Assembly: GCF_963678425.1 (NCBI RefSeq)
Contig: NZ_OY782855.1
Location: 1,860,001-1,924,000, forward strand
DNA length: 64,000 bases
Source of the DNA: an uncultured Bacteroides sp.
GTDB taxonomy: Bacteria > Bacteroidota > Bacteroidia > Bacteroidales > Bacteroidaceae
Reading direction: 5' to 3'
Each line of letters starts with the position of its first letter. Positions within the stretch are counted from its first letter, which is position 1. Positions 18,242 through 26,803 of this stretch are shown in pieces. A program made the position numbers and the translations under genes. Under the pieces are notes generated by a model that saw only the letters and a list, made by a program, of their open reading frames with translations, was not told the origin of the DNA and ran no database searches.

Positions 18242-18331
18242 AAATCTGAATGATACACCAATTATAAATATAGGTATATAATACACATCCAGCGTCCTTA
18301 ATTATTTTAAAAGAATCAGCTTTATTCAGGC

Positions 18332-18339
18332 TAGTTTTG
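18332..18339 (+). promoter_or_regulatory. Possible promoter -7 box of a small intergenic transcript
   Basis: TAGTTTTG matches TAnnTTTG and lies 97 bases before the tiny ORF at 18436. No -33 TTG was found at the right spacing, so this is only suggestive. Confidence 0.35.
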
Positions 18340-18435
18340 CAAATTCCTTGTTAAGTACTTACAGCAAGAGATGGGTATGACATTTTTTTATTCAGGACTG
18401 CAAAATAGATGCATAAAGAAAAGAGGAGATTAACA

Positions 18436-18510
18436 ATGACTAATTCCCAAGGATTGGGAGTGATCCCTAAATCAGAAAGGGCTATCCTAGCGGACAGCCC
18501 TTTCTTTTAA
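18436..18510 (+). CDS. Possible 24-codon small ORF within a structured transcript
   Basis: ATG at 18436 is preceded by AAAGAGGAGA, a strong Shine-Dalgarno sequence that is unusual in Bacteroides. The ORF encodes MTNSQGLGVIPKSERA plus eight more residues and stops at TAA (18508-18510), inside the T-run of the terminator at 18474-18508. The coding stretch also folds: TCCCAA/TTGGGA, an alternative GGGA/TCCC, then the terminator stem. It may be a small protein, a leader peptide or just a structured sRNA. No downstream plus-strand gene exists for a leader to control. I do not recognise the peptide. Confidence 0.35.
   Translation: MTNSQGLGVIPKSERAILADSPFF
18474..18508 (+). terminator. Intrinsic terminator of the small intergenic transcript
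   Basis: AGAAAGGGCT (18474-18483) pairs with AGCCCTTTCT (18496-18505), the inner stem continuing through TCC/GGA with one mismatch, followed by TTT. It coincides with the end of the tiny ORF. Confidence 0.7.
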
Positions 18511-18535
18511 AAAAAAGGGAAGTCTCACGACTTCC
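18511..18535 (-). terminator. Intrinsic terminator for the minus-strand helicase gene
   Basis: On the minus strand GGAAGTC pairs with GACTTCC (18518-18524 with 18529-18535) around a 4-base loop and is followed by a T-run of eight (read from 18517 downwards). It is 80 bases past the helicase stop codon and back to back with the plus-strand terminator. Confidence 0.8.
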
Positions 18536-18614
18536 ACAATTCTTCTAACCTTAAATCTAAATCTCTATGAAAAAAACGTTGTGCAAATATACAGTTTTTT
18601 ATCTCCGCTAGATG

Positions 18615-21600
18615 TTAATGAAGCGTAGTAAGTATTAATTTAATCAAAGCTTTATAGATTTTATTAAGTTTTAATAATTGAGGGACTCCAATGAGGTACA
18701 TTTGCTTGCGGGCACGTGTCAAAGCGACATTCAGTTTACGATCAATCAGCACACCATCTTCTTCAGTGACATTGCTCAGAAACTGAAGCTGCCATGGATA
18801 GTTTACACTGAAGGAGTAGATGATGACATCCCGCTCACTGCCTTGAAACCGTTCCACAGTGTCGACCAGTATTTCATTGAGTGCAGGAATCTCCCGAAGG
18901 GCTAGCTCTTTCCGGATCATGGCTATCTGACTGCGGTAAGGGGTGATAATGCCCAGTGTGCGGGTTACATCAAAAGAGGAAGGAGAACGGCGATAGACCT
19001 GCGCAGCAATATCTGCCGCCAGACGAGCTTCAAAGATATTACACTTATCGGAAGCTCCTCCTTTGCAGGGCTCGGAAGGAATAAACTGTACACGAGGTCC
19101 ATAAGGAGAAGTGCTGTCCGTTTGATGGGGCAACCCCACGGGTTCAAGTTTTCCTCCATAGAAGGCTATATTAGGGAAAAGGGCCACAGCGGGATTCATT
19201 CGTCCCTGTCTACAGAGCATATCCACCGCGCGGGTTTCCGTACCAGTTTGTCCCTGAGGCAAGCCGGTACAATCTCTTTTATTTGCATAGAAGCGATAGA
19301 GACGTTCGAAGAGGGAGTCCCTGAGGTTGGTAATGCCCACCGATAGCAGCTCTTCACTGCAGACACGGGACTGTTCTCCGCTTTGCAGCACCACAGCAGG
19401 AAGTTGTTTGTGGTCGCCGATAAGTATAAACCGGCCGACAGCATTCTCCCCTGCCCTATTCCTGGCACAAAGTATGCCCAGCAGTTGGGGCTCAAGTATC
19501 TGGGTAGCCTCATCGACAATGGCCACATCGAATCTCTTCAGACGGAAGAGATCTGTCTTTGTGGAGAGAGAGGCTACGGTACCCACCATCACCCGACAAC
19601 CGGAGATGCGTTCGCTCACCTCGGAACGGCGGTTGCAGGAAGCCAGTACATTTTCAATAAGGTGGGAACGGAACCGCTCTTCGCAGGAGAGCTCGCTGCC
19701 CACTCGTATATAATCGATCTCCGGAGAGATGGAGGAAATGGATTTGCAAATCTCGTCCACCGCCCGGTTGGTATAGGCCAGCAATAGGATTTGTGTATCC
19801 GGATTCTGATGAAAAGCGGTGACCATCTGCTTCAATGCCCGGGAGGTTTTTCCGGTTCCCGGAGGCCCCACAAGCAGGAAGAAATCCCGGGCTGCCTGCG
19901 CTTTCAGGGATACACGGTCAAAATCGTCCGTGGCACAAGCAATCTGTTCATCGAAAGAGGTATCAAACCGGGGCTGACGCTGAGCCAGCAACAAGTCGCG
20001 ACGCTCCTGATTGGCTCCGGCAAAGAGTGTGAGTGCCTGAAACATACTTTTATATGCGGTATCCATATTATCGTGTTCCACCGCATAAGTGCTTTGTTGC
20101 GGAAGTACAGAAGGATTCTGCTGGGTGGCACGGATGCGCACGGTAATCTCCCGGGAATCAATGGCGGCGATACTTCCTTTAAAGACCATTTTATTTGTGG
20201 CACTGTCATCGGCTTTGTTTCGCTCATAGAACAGCACTACGTCTCCCACCCGAAAATTAGGCAGAAATTCTTCCTTATATTCGGGAATGGCAAATACCAC
20301 CGTAGCTTTCCGGGCATCGGCGGCACGATTCTCTCTAATGGTAAGATCGTAAAGAATCTCTCCGGCTTCCCGTTTCTCATCGAGCGTGGCAAGCCACAGA
20401 GAAGAACTTCCTGCACGTCCATCATATTCCATTTCTCCGGATTTGGAAGTATATTGTTCCTTCACAATGAAGTTATAGAGTGTGAGGTAATAGCTTTGCT
20501 CCAACGAGGAAAGTGCTGAAAAGTTTTTACCAAAGACGGTGATGGAGGGAGCGAGATAGCGTTCCCAGAACATGCCCCGCAATTTCTTTTCATTGAGCAC
20601 GGCAGGGGTGATTTCACTAAGTACACTGGCCGTATATTCGGGACGGTTGTGCAACTGCACGGCATGCTCTCCTGCCACAATAAGATTGCGCAGGTTGATG
20701 GCCCGGCGAACCAATGCCCACGACGGGCGGGCAGGATAAAGCAACGGATAGCGGGTATAGAGCAGATAGGGATGCACCTTGCGGTGATCTACACCCATAC
20801 TATACTGAAGCACAGCCTGGTAAAGAAGCATCTGTACCTTATGGTTCTCTTTGGGTTCCACCTTTCCTTTAATGGCATATTCGTCCGCCTTACCCGATTT
20901 CATTTCTATAAAGCTGCTCATATCCCGCTGCATATAGTCGAGCCGCCCCTGCAGACCGAGTGCCTCGCATATATATGAGGGTTCGAGCACGGCATCTTCT
21001 TTATTCAGTTGATAACCCGGAGCATGAAAAGTATCGGTGACTATTTCTTTGAGATGTTCGAAGTGGCTCTTGCAATCATTAAAGAATTCGAATTCCATCT
21101 TCGGATCAAGCAGCTCTTCACAGGAGGCCAGCTCGATAGGATAAGTACGGAAAGCTTTGCGCATGCATTCCAGATAATCGGCCTCACCATCGGCGTGAAT
21201 CCATTCGTCGAGAAAGAGGTTGGCAATGTTACCCAGCAACAACGGACGAGTGTTGGACATGGGCTGCAACCGTGTCAGCAGATAGTTTGCCGGATGGTGC
21301 CCGTAATCCTTGAAACACTCGGCAAGAGTACTGATATCGATGAGATAATCGGGTTCAAGAACAATCATGGAGGGAGTGAGAACGCCCTCTTCATTAACCG
21401 TAACATCGAGCAGATTGAGCTGGGCATGCGGCCAGAGATGCAGAATGGTTTCATTGAACTCCTGATTCAACGCAGAGACACCGTAACAGACCTTCAAAGG
21501 CTCGTTCACCGTGCGGTCCGCCGGAATAACGTACAGAAAAGATTCGTCCGAGTACTGGAAGCAGACTCTCATCTTCCGGATCCGTTCGCCACGCGGAACG

Positions 21601-22001
21601 GGAATGGCAGACAGCGGAAGATCGGCCTGCCTGGGCAACAGATCATAAAGTGCCTGAGGAATATCCTCCTTGAGTAAGGTTTTTACCGTTAATGTCAGTG
21701 TACGGAGATCGCGTAGAAGATGTTCACAGGTAGGTTCCTCCCGTCTATTCATCACCGCATTGGACGTAAGCCGGAAGGTATGCAGCTGATTCTGGATGCT
21801 ACGGGAGAGTCCGGCAACAGAGGCCATGTAGCTGATGCGGGCCGATAGATCGGTTATCTGCAATCGTCCGTCCTGCAGGAACTGACGGCAAAAACGTTCG
21901 AGCAGATCGCGCATCTGCCGGTATTTCATTGTAAGAGAAGTCTCTTCACTGAGGTATATTCTCAGGAGTGAGTCATAATATTCATTTGCTTCCTGATTCA
22001 T
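18615..22001 (-). CDS. DNA2/UPF1-like superfamily 1 helicase with Cas4-like nuclease region
   Basis: 1128 residues. The C-terminal half is an SF1B helicase: Walker A GPPGTGKTSR near residue 710, Walker B VAIVDEATQ near 827, motif III IGDHKQLPAVV, TPYRSQIAMIRKEL, VDTVERFQGSERDVI (motif V) and NVALTRARKQMYLIG (motif VI). Around residues 345-395, LQGRLDYMQRDMSSFIEMKS and the following KVQMLLYQAVL fit a RecB/Cas4-like PD-(D/E)XK nuclease, as in Dna2. The protein is thus probably a DNA-processing nuclease-helicase in repair or replication. The first 300 residues are not recognised. It lies 96 bases downstream of tatC, perhaps on the same transcript. Confidence 0.88.
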   Translation of the reverse strand: MNQEANEYYDSLLRIYLSEETSLTMKYRQMRDLLERFCRQFLQDGRLQITDLSARISYMASVAGLSRSIQNQLHTFRLTSNAVMNRREEPTCEHLLRDLRTLTLTVKTLLKEDIPQALYDLLPRQADLPLSAIPVPRGERIRKMRVCFQYSDESFLYVIPADRTVNEPLKVCYGVSALNQEFNETILHLWPHAQLNLLDVTVNEEGVLTPSMIVLEPDYLIDISTLAECFKDYGHHPANYLLTRLQPMSNTRPLLLGNIANLFLDEWIHADGEADYLECMRKAFRTYPIELASCEELLDPKMEFEFFNDCKSHFEHLKEIVTDTFHAPGYQLNKEDAVLEPSYICEALGLQGRLDYMQRDMSSFIEMKSGKADEYAIKGKVEPKENHKVQMLLYQAVLQYSMGVDHRKVHPYLLYTRYPLLYPARPSWALVRRAINLRNLIVAGEHAVQLHNRPEYTASVLSEITPAVLNEKKLRGMFWERYLAPSITVFGKNFSALSSLEQSYYLTLYNFIVKEQYTSKSGEMEYDGRAGSSSLWLATLDEKREAGEILYDLTIRENRAADARKATVVFAIPEYKEEFLPNFRVGDVVLFYERNKADDSATNKMVFKGSIAAIDSREITVRIRATQQNPSVLPQQSTYAVEHDNMDTAYKSMFQALTLFAGANQERRDLLLAQRQPRFDTSFDEQIACATDDFDRVSLKAQAARDFFLLVGPPGTGKTSRALKQMVTAFHQNPDTQILLLAYTNRAVDEICKSISSISPEIDYIRVGSELSCEERFRSHLIENVLASCNRRSEVSERISGCRVMVGTVASLSTKTDLFRLKRFDVAIVDEATQILEPQLLGILCARNRAGENAVGRFILIGDHKQLPAVVLQSGEQSRVCSEELLSVGITNLRDSLFERLYRFYANKRDCTGLPQGQTGTETRAVDMLCRQGRMNPAVALFPNIAFYGGKLEPVGLPHQTDSTSPYGPRVQFIPSEPCKGGASDKCNIFEARLAADIAAQVYRRSPSSFDVTRTLGIITPYRSQIAMIRKELALREIPALNEILVDTVERFQGSERDVIIYSFSVNYPWQLQFLSNVTEEDGVLIDRKLNVALTRARKQMYLIGVPQLLKLNKIYKALIKLILTTLH

Positions 22002-22097
22002 TGCTCTATTAGGTTCACTTCTCTATCGGCGTTAGTCCGGGAATCATCTCTCAAAAGGATGCTCATCCGGGACAAAAAATCGCCTTTATAGAATAAT

Positions 22098-22898
22098 TTA
22101 TTCGGAAATTTCCTCTTTCTTGTTCTTGATAATAAGGATGCTCATCTCATAGAGCAGGCAGAGGGGAATGGCCACTACTGAAAGGGTGAAAGGATCGCCC
22201 GTTGGGGTAATGATAGCTGCCAGGACAAAGATAACCACAATGGCATGCTTTCTGTATTTCCGGAGAAAAGACTTAGTGACAAGTCCTACCTTGGCAAGCA
22301 GCCAGGTAACCAGAGGAAGTTCAAAAACCAATCCCATCATCAGGATCAGCATCATGAAGTTATCAATATAAGAGTTTAGAGAGATTTGATTGTTAATAGT
22401 CTCACTCAACTGATAGGTCGCCAAAAAGCGCAGGGTAAGGGGAAAGACCATAAAATAGCCCAGCAATACCCCCAGAAAGAACATGATTGTTCCAATACTC
22501 AGAGCTGTACGCACATTATTCTTCTCGTTCTGGTAGAGTGCAGGTTTGATAAAGCGCCATACCTCGAACAGCAAATAGGGTACGGAAGCAATTACCGCCA
22601 TCCAGAAGGAGGAGGAGATATGAATAAAGAAAGGCGCCGCCAGATTGATATTAATCAGCTTCACCTCAAATTTCTGAGTAAAAAAGTCACCGGAGAGGTG
22701 GAGCAAGTCCCCTATCCTGTGAAGTAATGCATAGAATGCAAAATTATTGTGGCAGGGTGCAAGGATGACGGAGTCGAACAAATAGGGCATTATAATAAAA
22801 AAGCCTGTCAGCAAAACAACCCATAACCCACATACCCTGAACAGCACACGCCGTAACTCGTCCAAGTGATCCCAGAACGTCATTTCAGCCATGTGCAC
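22098..22898 (-). CDS. tatC: Sec-independent protein translocase subunit TatC
   Basis: 266 residues with six membrane segments. The N-terminal MTFWDHLDELRRVLFRV is the conserved TatC cytoplasmic motif that binds twin-arginine signal peptides, and FEVWRFIKPALYQNEKN marks the first cytoplasmic loop. TatC and TatA form the twin-arginine translocase, which exports folded proteins across the inner membrane. The start codon abuts the tatA stop region, so the two are co-transcribed. No tatB is present, as is usual for minimal Tat systems in Bacteroidetes. The true start may be the second methionine (HLDELRR context allows either). Confidence 0.95.
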   Translation of the reverse strand: MHMAEMTFWDHLDELRRVLFRVCGLWVVLLTGFFIIMPYLFDSVILAPCHNNFAFYALLHRIGDLLHLSGDFFTQKFEVKLININLAAPFFIHISSSFWMAVIASVPYLLFEVWRFIKPALYQNEKNNVRTALSIGTIMFFLGVLLGYFMVFPLTLRFLATYQLSETINNQISLNSYIDNFMMLILMMGLVFELPLVTWLLAKVGLVTKSFLRKYRKHAIVVIFVLAAIITPTGDPFTLSVVAIPLCLLYEMSILIIKNKKEEISE

Positions 22899-23117
22899 TT
22901 ATTTTTTTTCTTCTTCCGTTGACTTTACGATCTCGTCCTTAGTGGCTTTAATCTCATCTTCAGCCTCTTTCATGCCGTCTTTAAAGCTCTTGACACCTTT
23001 GCCAAGCCCCTTCATAAGTTCGGGTATTTTTTTTCCACCAAAAAGCAGAAGTACAATTAACGCAATAACAAGTAATTCAGGACCTCCAAGATTTAAAAAC
23101 AAAAGGATGTTTGACAT
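22899..23117 (-). CDS. tatA: Sec-independent protein translocase subunit TatA
   Basis: 72 residues with a single N-terminal membrane helix (GGPELLVIALIVLLLFGGKK), a short hinge and the amphipathic helix IPELMKGLGKGVKSFKDGM, followed by a charged, acidic-basic tail ending in EEEKK. This is the standard TatA/E plan. TatA oligomers form the passage used by folded twin-arginine substrates with TatC, encoded immediately downstream. It is probably the first gene of the tatA-tatC(-helicase) transcript, under the promoter at 23162-23191. Confidence 0.95.
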   Translation of the reverse strand: MSNILLFLNLGGPELLVIALIVLLLFGGKKIPELMKGLGKGVKSFKDGMKEAEDEIKATKDEIVKSTEEEKK

Positions 23118-23161
23118 AAATTCTGTTTATTTAGATTAATTATTCATTGTTGATTTGCCAG

Positions 23162-23191
23162 CAAAGCTAACCAAAAATAGCCAACCAGCAA
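23162..23191 (-). promoter_or_regulatory. Promoter of tatA-tatC
   Basis: On the minus strand TTG (23191-23189), 19 bases, then TAGCTTTG (23169-23162): a full match to the Bacteroides TTG-N19-TAnnTTTG consensus, 45 bases before the tatA start. Confidence 0.7.
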
Positions 23192-23276
23192 GTTTTTATT
23201 TTTATTTTTTATATATTAAATCAGCAGCAGAGAGTTTATTCCCTGCTGCAATATAATCGATGCGGCTTTCCACTTG

Positions 23277-25739
23277 TTAATCCTGGAAATAGACTCTCTT
23301 TACACGGGAAGAGACACTGGTAAGGATTTCATAAGGGATGGTACCCAGAATGTCAGAGAGAACAGTTATAGGGAGTCCTTCGCCGAAAATAACGGCTTTA
23401 TCGCCTTCCTTGCACTCTATATCCGTAACATCAATCATGCAGACATCCATACAGATATTACCCACATAAGGAGCCTTCTTTCCGTTGACCATGCAATAGG
23501 CATTACCGTTGCCCAGGTGGCGGTTCAATCCGTCGGCATATCCAATTGGGATAGCAGCAATGCGGGAATCACGATCGAGATGTCCCTTGCGGCTGTAGCC
23601 CACAGTATCTTCCTTAGACACATCGCGTATCTGAAGAATGGTTGTCTTGAGTGTACTTACATTATTAATAATGGAGTTGTCCACGGCACTAACGCCATAG
23701 AGTCCGATACCCAGACGCACCATATCGAGTTGTGCTCCGGGGAACCTTTCGATACCGGCAGAGTTGCAGATATGACGCAGAATTTTATGCTGGAAAGCAG
23801 AAGTCAGTTCCAAAGAGGCCTTTTCAAAAGTATCAATCTGCTGACGGGTGAAGGCATCAAACTTTTCACTGTCGCTACCTACCAGGTGAGAAAAGACTGA
23901 GCGGGGAAGAACAGCGTTCTGCGACTTCAGTCGCTTAATCAGTTCTGGCACTTCCCTGGGAGCAAATCCCAAACGGTGCATACCTGTATCCAGTTTCACA
24001 TGAATAGGAAAGTTGGTGATACCCTGTTTCTCGGCTGCTTTAATCAAGGCTTCGAGCAACTGGAAGCTGTAAACTTCCGGTTCAAGGCGGTAGTCGAACA
24101 TGGTTTTGAAGGCAGACATTTCAGGGTTCATGATAATGATAGAACCGGTGATACCTGCTTTGCGAAGATCGGAACCTTCATCGGCTACGGCTACAGCCAG
24201 ATAATCTACCTGATGATCCTGCAGGGTTTTTGCAACCTCGTAAGAGCCGGCACCGTAAGCAAATGCTTTCACCATACAGACCATTTTCGTTTCAGGCTTC
24301 AGTTTGGCACGGAAGTAATTAAGATTGCTGACAAGAGCATTGAGGTTGATCTCCAGAATGGTTTCGTGTACCTTGAGTTCCAGCTCGTCCGAAATACGCT
24401 CGAAAGCAAAATCCCTTGAACCTTTGATCAGGATCACTTCACGATTCAGGGAAGCAAACACTTCAGACTGAAGGAACGAATCGGTGTTGGGAAAGAAATA
24501 TTTTTCGATCTCGAACTTCTTGGCACAGGAGGTAATCTCGGGGCCTACTCCTATTATTTTATGGATGCCCCGGCTGTGTACCAGCTGAGCCACCTTCCGA
24601 TAGAGCAATGTGGTGCTTTGTCCCGTTTCCAGCAAATCGGAAAGGATCAGTGTACGTTTCATTCCTTTGGCTTCCGAACGACGGTAAAGGAAATCGAGCG
24701 CGATATCGAGTGACGCGATATCTGAATTATAAGTATCATTAATAAGCACACAGCTATTTTTACCCTCTTTTACCTCGAGACGCATGGCCACCGGTTCCAG
24801 TTTAGCCATTCTCTTAGAGATCTCTTCGTTGGGTACCATCAGGTAAAGACAGGCTGCCAGACAGTTGAGGGAGTTCTCGATGGAAGCATCGTCAATGAAA
24901 GGAATGGTATAGCTATTGTCAAATCCCAGATAACGGTAATTAATAAGGGTACTGTCGGTATTCTTGACTATAGAGCTGATATACAGTGGTTTTTCCTTGT
25001 CGCTTCTTGACCAGGCTATTTCTCTGGCAGTAAGCATGGATTTAGTCATGCAATCTACAATGAGATCATTGTCACCATTATAAATTACCACATCGCATCC
25101 CTTGAACAGGGAAATCTTTTCCATACATTTTTCCTGCAGGGAGAAGAAATTCTCCTGATGTGCCCCGCCAATATTGGTGAGTATACCAATGGTAGGACGG
25201 ATAATAGACTGCAGTGCTCTCATCTCTCCCATTTCCGAGATGCCGGCTTCAATGATTGCCAGTTGGGAATGTTCGTTTAAATGCCAGACAGAGAGCGGCA
25301 CTCCAATCTGTGAATTGTAGCTGCGAGGGGAACGGGTAACTACCTGATCCGGACTGAGTAGCTGATGCAGCCATTCCTTAACCACGGTTTTGCCGTTACT
25401 TCCCGTAACTCCGATTACCGGAATATGATATTTTGAGCGATGCACTTCCGCAAGCTTTTGCAATGATTTCAGGGGATTGGATACCACAAGGAAATTAGCC
25501 TCAGTGAAAGAGTCATCAGCAGGAATTCTACTGACTACAAAGTTTCTGACGCCACGGGCATATAAATCAGGGATGTATTTATGTCCGTCGTTGCGTTTGC
25601 TCTGTAAAGCAAAAAAAAGTGTTTCTTCAGGAAAACATAGTGACCGGCTATCAGTTAGCAGCCAGTCGATTCGTGATTCTTTATCACCAGTGCGCTTCGC
25701 GCCCAGAAGTTGTGAGATAGTTTCTATAGAATACGACAT
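23277..25739 (-). CDS. Bifunctional MurF ligase / alanine racemase
   Basis: 820 residues, a fusion common in Bacteroidetes. Residues 1 to about 450 are MurF (UDP-MurNAc-tripeptide:D-Ala-D-Ala ligase) with the ATP loop GVTGSNGKT at 110-118. Residues about 455-820 are alanine racemase: the PLP lysine lies in CMVKAFAYGAGS near residue 490, and PIGYADGLNRH and YVGNICMDVCMIDVT form the catalytic tyrosine and substrate regions. It makes D-alanine from L-alanine and attaches D-Ala-D-Ala to the peptidoglycan precursor in the cytoplasm. It overlaps the GSCFA gene by 16 bases, so the two are co-translated. Confidence 0.95.
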   Translation of the reverse strand: MSYSIETISQLLGAKRTGDKESRIDWLLTDSRSLCFPEETLFFALQSKRNDGHKYIPDLYARGVRNFVVSRIPADDSFTEANFLVVSNPLKSLQKLAEVHRSKYHIPVIGVTGSNGKTVVKEWLHQLLSPDQVVTRSPRSYNSQIGVPLSVWHLNEHSQLAIIEAGISEMGEMRALQSIIRPTIGILTNIGGAHQENFFSLQEKCMEKISLFKGCDVVIYNGDNDLIVDCMTKSMLTAREIAWSRSDKEKPLYISSIVKNTDSTLINYRYLGFDNSYTIPFIDDASIENSLNCLAACLYLMVPNEEISKRMAKLEPVAMRLEVKEGKNSCVLINDTYNSDIASLDIALDFLYRRSEAKGMKRTLILSDLLETGQSTTLLYRKVAQLVHSRGIHKIIGVGPEITSCAKKFEIEKYFFPNTDSFLQSEVFASLNREVILIKGSRDFAFERISDELELKVHETILEINLNALVSNLNYFRAKLKPETKMVCMVKAFAYGAGSYEVAKTLQDHQVDYLAVAVADEGSDLRKAGITGSIIIMNPEMSAFKTMFDYRLEPEVYSFQLLEALIKAAEKQGITNFPIHVKLDTGMHRLGFAPREVPELIKRLKSQNAVLPRSVFSHLVGSDSEKFDAFTRQQIDTFEKASLELTSAFQHKILRHICNSAGIERFPGAQLDMVRLGIGLYGVSAVDNSIINNVSTLKTTILQIRDVSKEDTVGYSRKGHLDRDSRIAAIPIGYADGLNRHLGNGNAYCMVNGKKAPYVGNICMDVCMIDVTDIECKEGDKAVIFGEGLPITVLSDILGTIPYEILTSVSSRVKRVYFQD

Positions 25740-26704
25740 AATTCAATTTCTTTTTCGACATCTAAGAAAGGACATTTTTCTTTAAGTTGATTTATTTTTA
25801 ACACAATTTGGCTTAAAAAAGACTTATGTTGTTCCGTTCCCGGATGGAAAGGTTTATGCTGCAGGGCTTTACTTATCTGGCCCCATTCTTTCATGATTTG
25901 TCTGGTTTCTTTCGAGAAATAACAGTTACCAAAACACTCCCAAAGATAATTTATTGCCACAGAAGAAGGGTGAAGCATATCTTCGGCATAAAAACGGTAA
26001 TCGCGTAGCTCGTCGACCAGTAGTTCGTAGGAAGGGAAATAGAACACATGCTGAGGAAAGTGATTCTTCAGTTCATCAATGGCAAGCAGCAGAACAGCCT
26101 TGCTTAGCTGATTGCCATGCATGCCGTCTTTTACGTGACGGATGGGACTGACAGAAAAGAGAAGTTTCAGATCCGGACTAGTTTTCAACATTTCGTTTAT
26201 TAACGAGAGATAGGTTTCCACAATCTCTGCAACACTTAACAACCGACGTGTAAACACACGATCCGGAAGTTTGTGGCAGTTAGCCACAACGGTGCCGGTT
26301 TGTCTGTATTCGTAAATATAAGCCGTGCCGAAGGTGACAAGCAGGTAATTGAGCCCGGATAACTGACGGACAGCCGTATCCATACGGCTATTGATTTTCT
26401 CCAGGCATTCCGCAGAAGAGGATGCAGAGAAAGAGCCATGGTGCATAAAGCTGTGGTAAAGCCCTTTATATTCGAACAAATCCTTTTCAGCAAATGTTTT
26501 CTTATTGACCAGACAGCGCAATCCACCGGCTATGGAGAGCGGATTATAGAGGACTCCAAACGGGTTCACATCACAGTTGAACTTATTTGCCGCCAATAAA
26601 TTTCCTATATTCTCAGCGAAGCAGGATCCCAGTAGCAGAATTTTATCGGAATAGCTGATGTAAAGCTCTTTTTCAGGAAGCTCCACTAATGTTCTGAATT
26701 CCAT
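25724..26704 (-). CDS. GSCFA-domain protein
   Basis: 326 residues. The defining motif GSCFAENIG is at about residues 27-35, after the strand KILLL. LLVTFGTAYIYEY and SVSPIRHVKDGMHGNQLSKA further on are typical of the family, which is related to SGNH-type esterases; the SPIRH and FYAEDMLHPSSVAINYLW regions could supply catalytic residues. The role is not established; frequent linkage to MurF-Alr in Bacteroidetes suggests a cell-envelope function. It is first in a two-gene transcript with a -7 box at 26747-26754. Confidence 0.85.
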   Translation of the reverse strand: MEFRTLVELPEKELYISYSDKILLLGSCFAENIGNLLAANKFNCDVNPFGVLYNPLSIAGGLRCLVNKKTFAEKDLFEYKGLYHSFMHHGSFSASSSAECLEKINSRMDTAVRQLSGLNYLLVTFGTAYIYEYRQTGTVVANCHKLPDRVFTRRLLSVAEIVETYLSLINEMLKTSPDLKLLFSVSPIRHVKDGMHGNQLSKAVLLLAIDELKNHFPQHVFYFPSYELLVDELRDYRFYAEDMLHPSSVAINYLWECFGNCYFSKETRQIMKEWGQISKALQHKPFHPGTEQHKSFLSQIVLKINQLKEKCPFLDVEKEIELCRIL

Positions 26705-26746
26705 TTATATATGTACTAATATTTGACCTCAATAAAAATATCCCTG

Positions 26747-26754
26747 CAAAAGTA
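26747..26754 (-). promoter_or_regulatory. Promoter -7 box for the GSCFA-murF/alr transcript
   Basis: TACTTTTG on the minus strand, an exact TAnnTTTG match 43 bases before the GSCFA start. It lies 23 bases from the divergent dxs box. Confidence 0.5.
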
Positions 26755-26777
26755 AACATCTTATGAGTTATTTATGC

Positions 26778-26785
26778 TAATTTTG
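26778..26785 (+). promoter_or_regulatory. Promoter -7 box for dxs
   Basis: TAATTTTG matches TAnnTTTG and lies 19 bases before the ATG at 26804. It falls inside the longer open frame that begins at 26774, which argues against that earlier start. Confidence 0.55.
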
Positions 26786-26803
26786 CCACAAATTTGTCTA
26801 ATA

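Noticed and set aside
18420..18440. Vector-like ribosome site (AAAGAGGAGA ... ATG) considered as cloning-vector contamination
   Set aside because: Flanking sequence on both sides is ordinary AT-rich intergenic DNA continuous with the neighbouring genes, and no other vector sequence is seen.
19791..21677. Long plus-strand open frames (242 and 222 codons) opposite the helicase gene
   Set aside because: They lie wholly antisense to a gene with all SF1 helicase motifs and show no recognisable protein pattern.
23224..23249. GCAGCAG/CTGCTGC hairpin after murF-alr considered as a terminator
   Set aside because: On the minus strand it is followed by an A-rich, not T-rich, tract, so it does not have the form of an intrinsic terminator.
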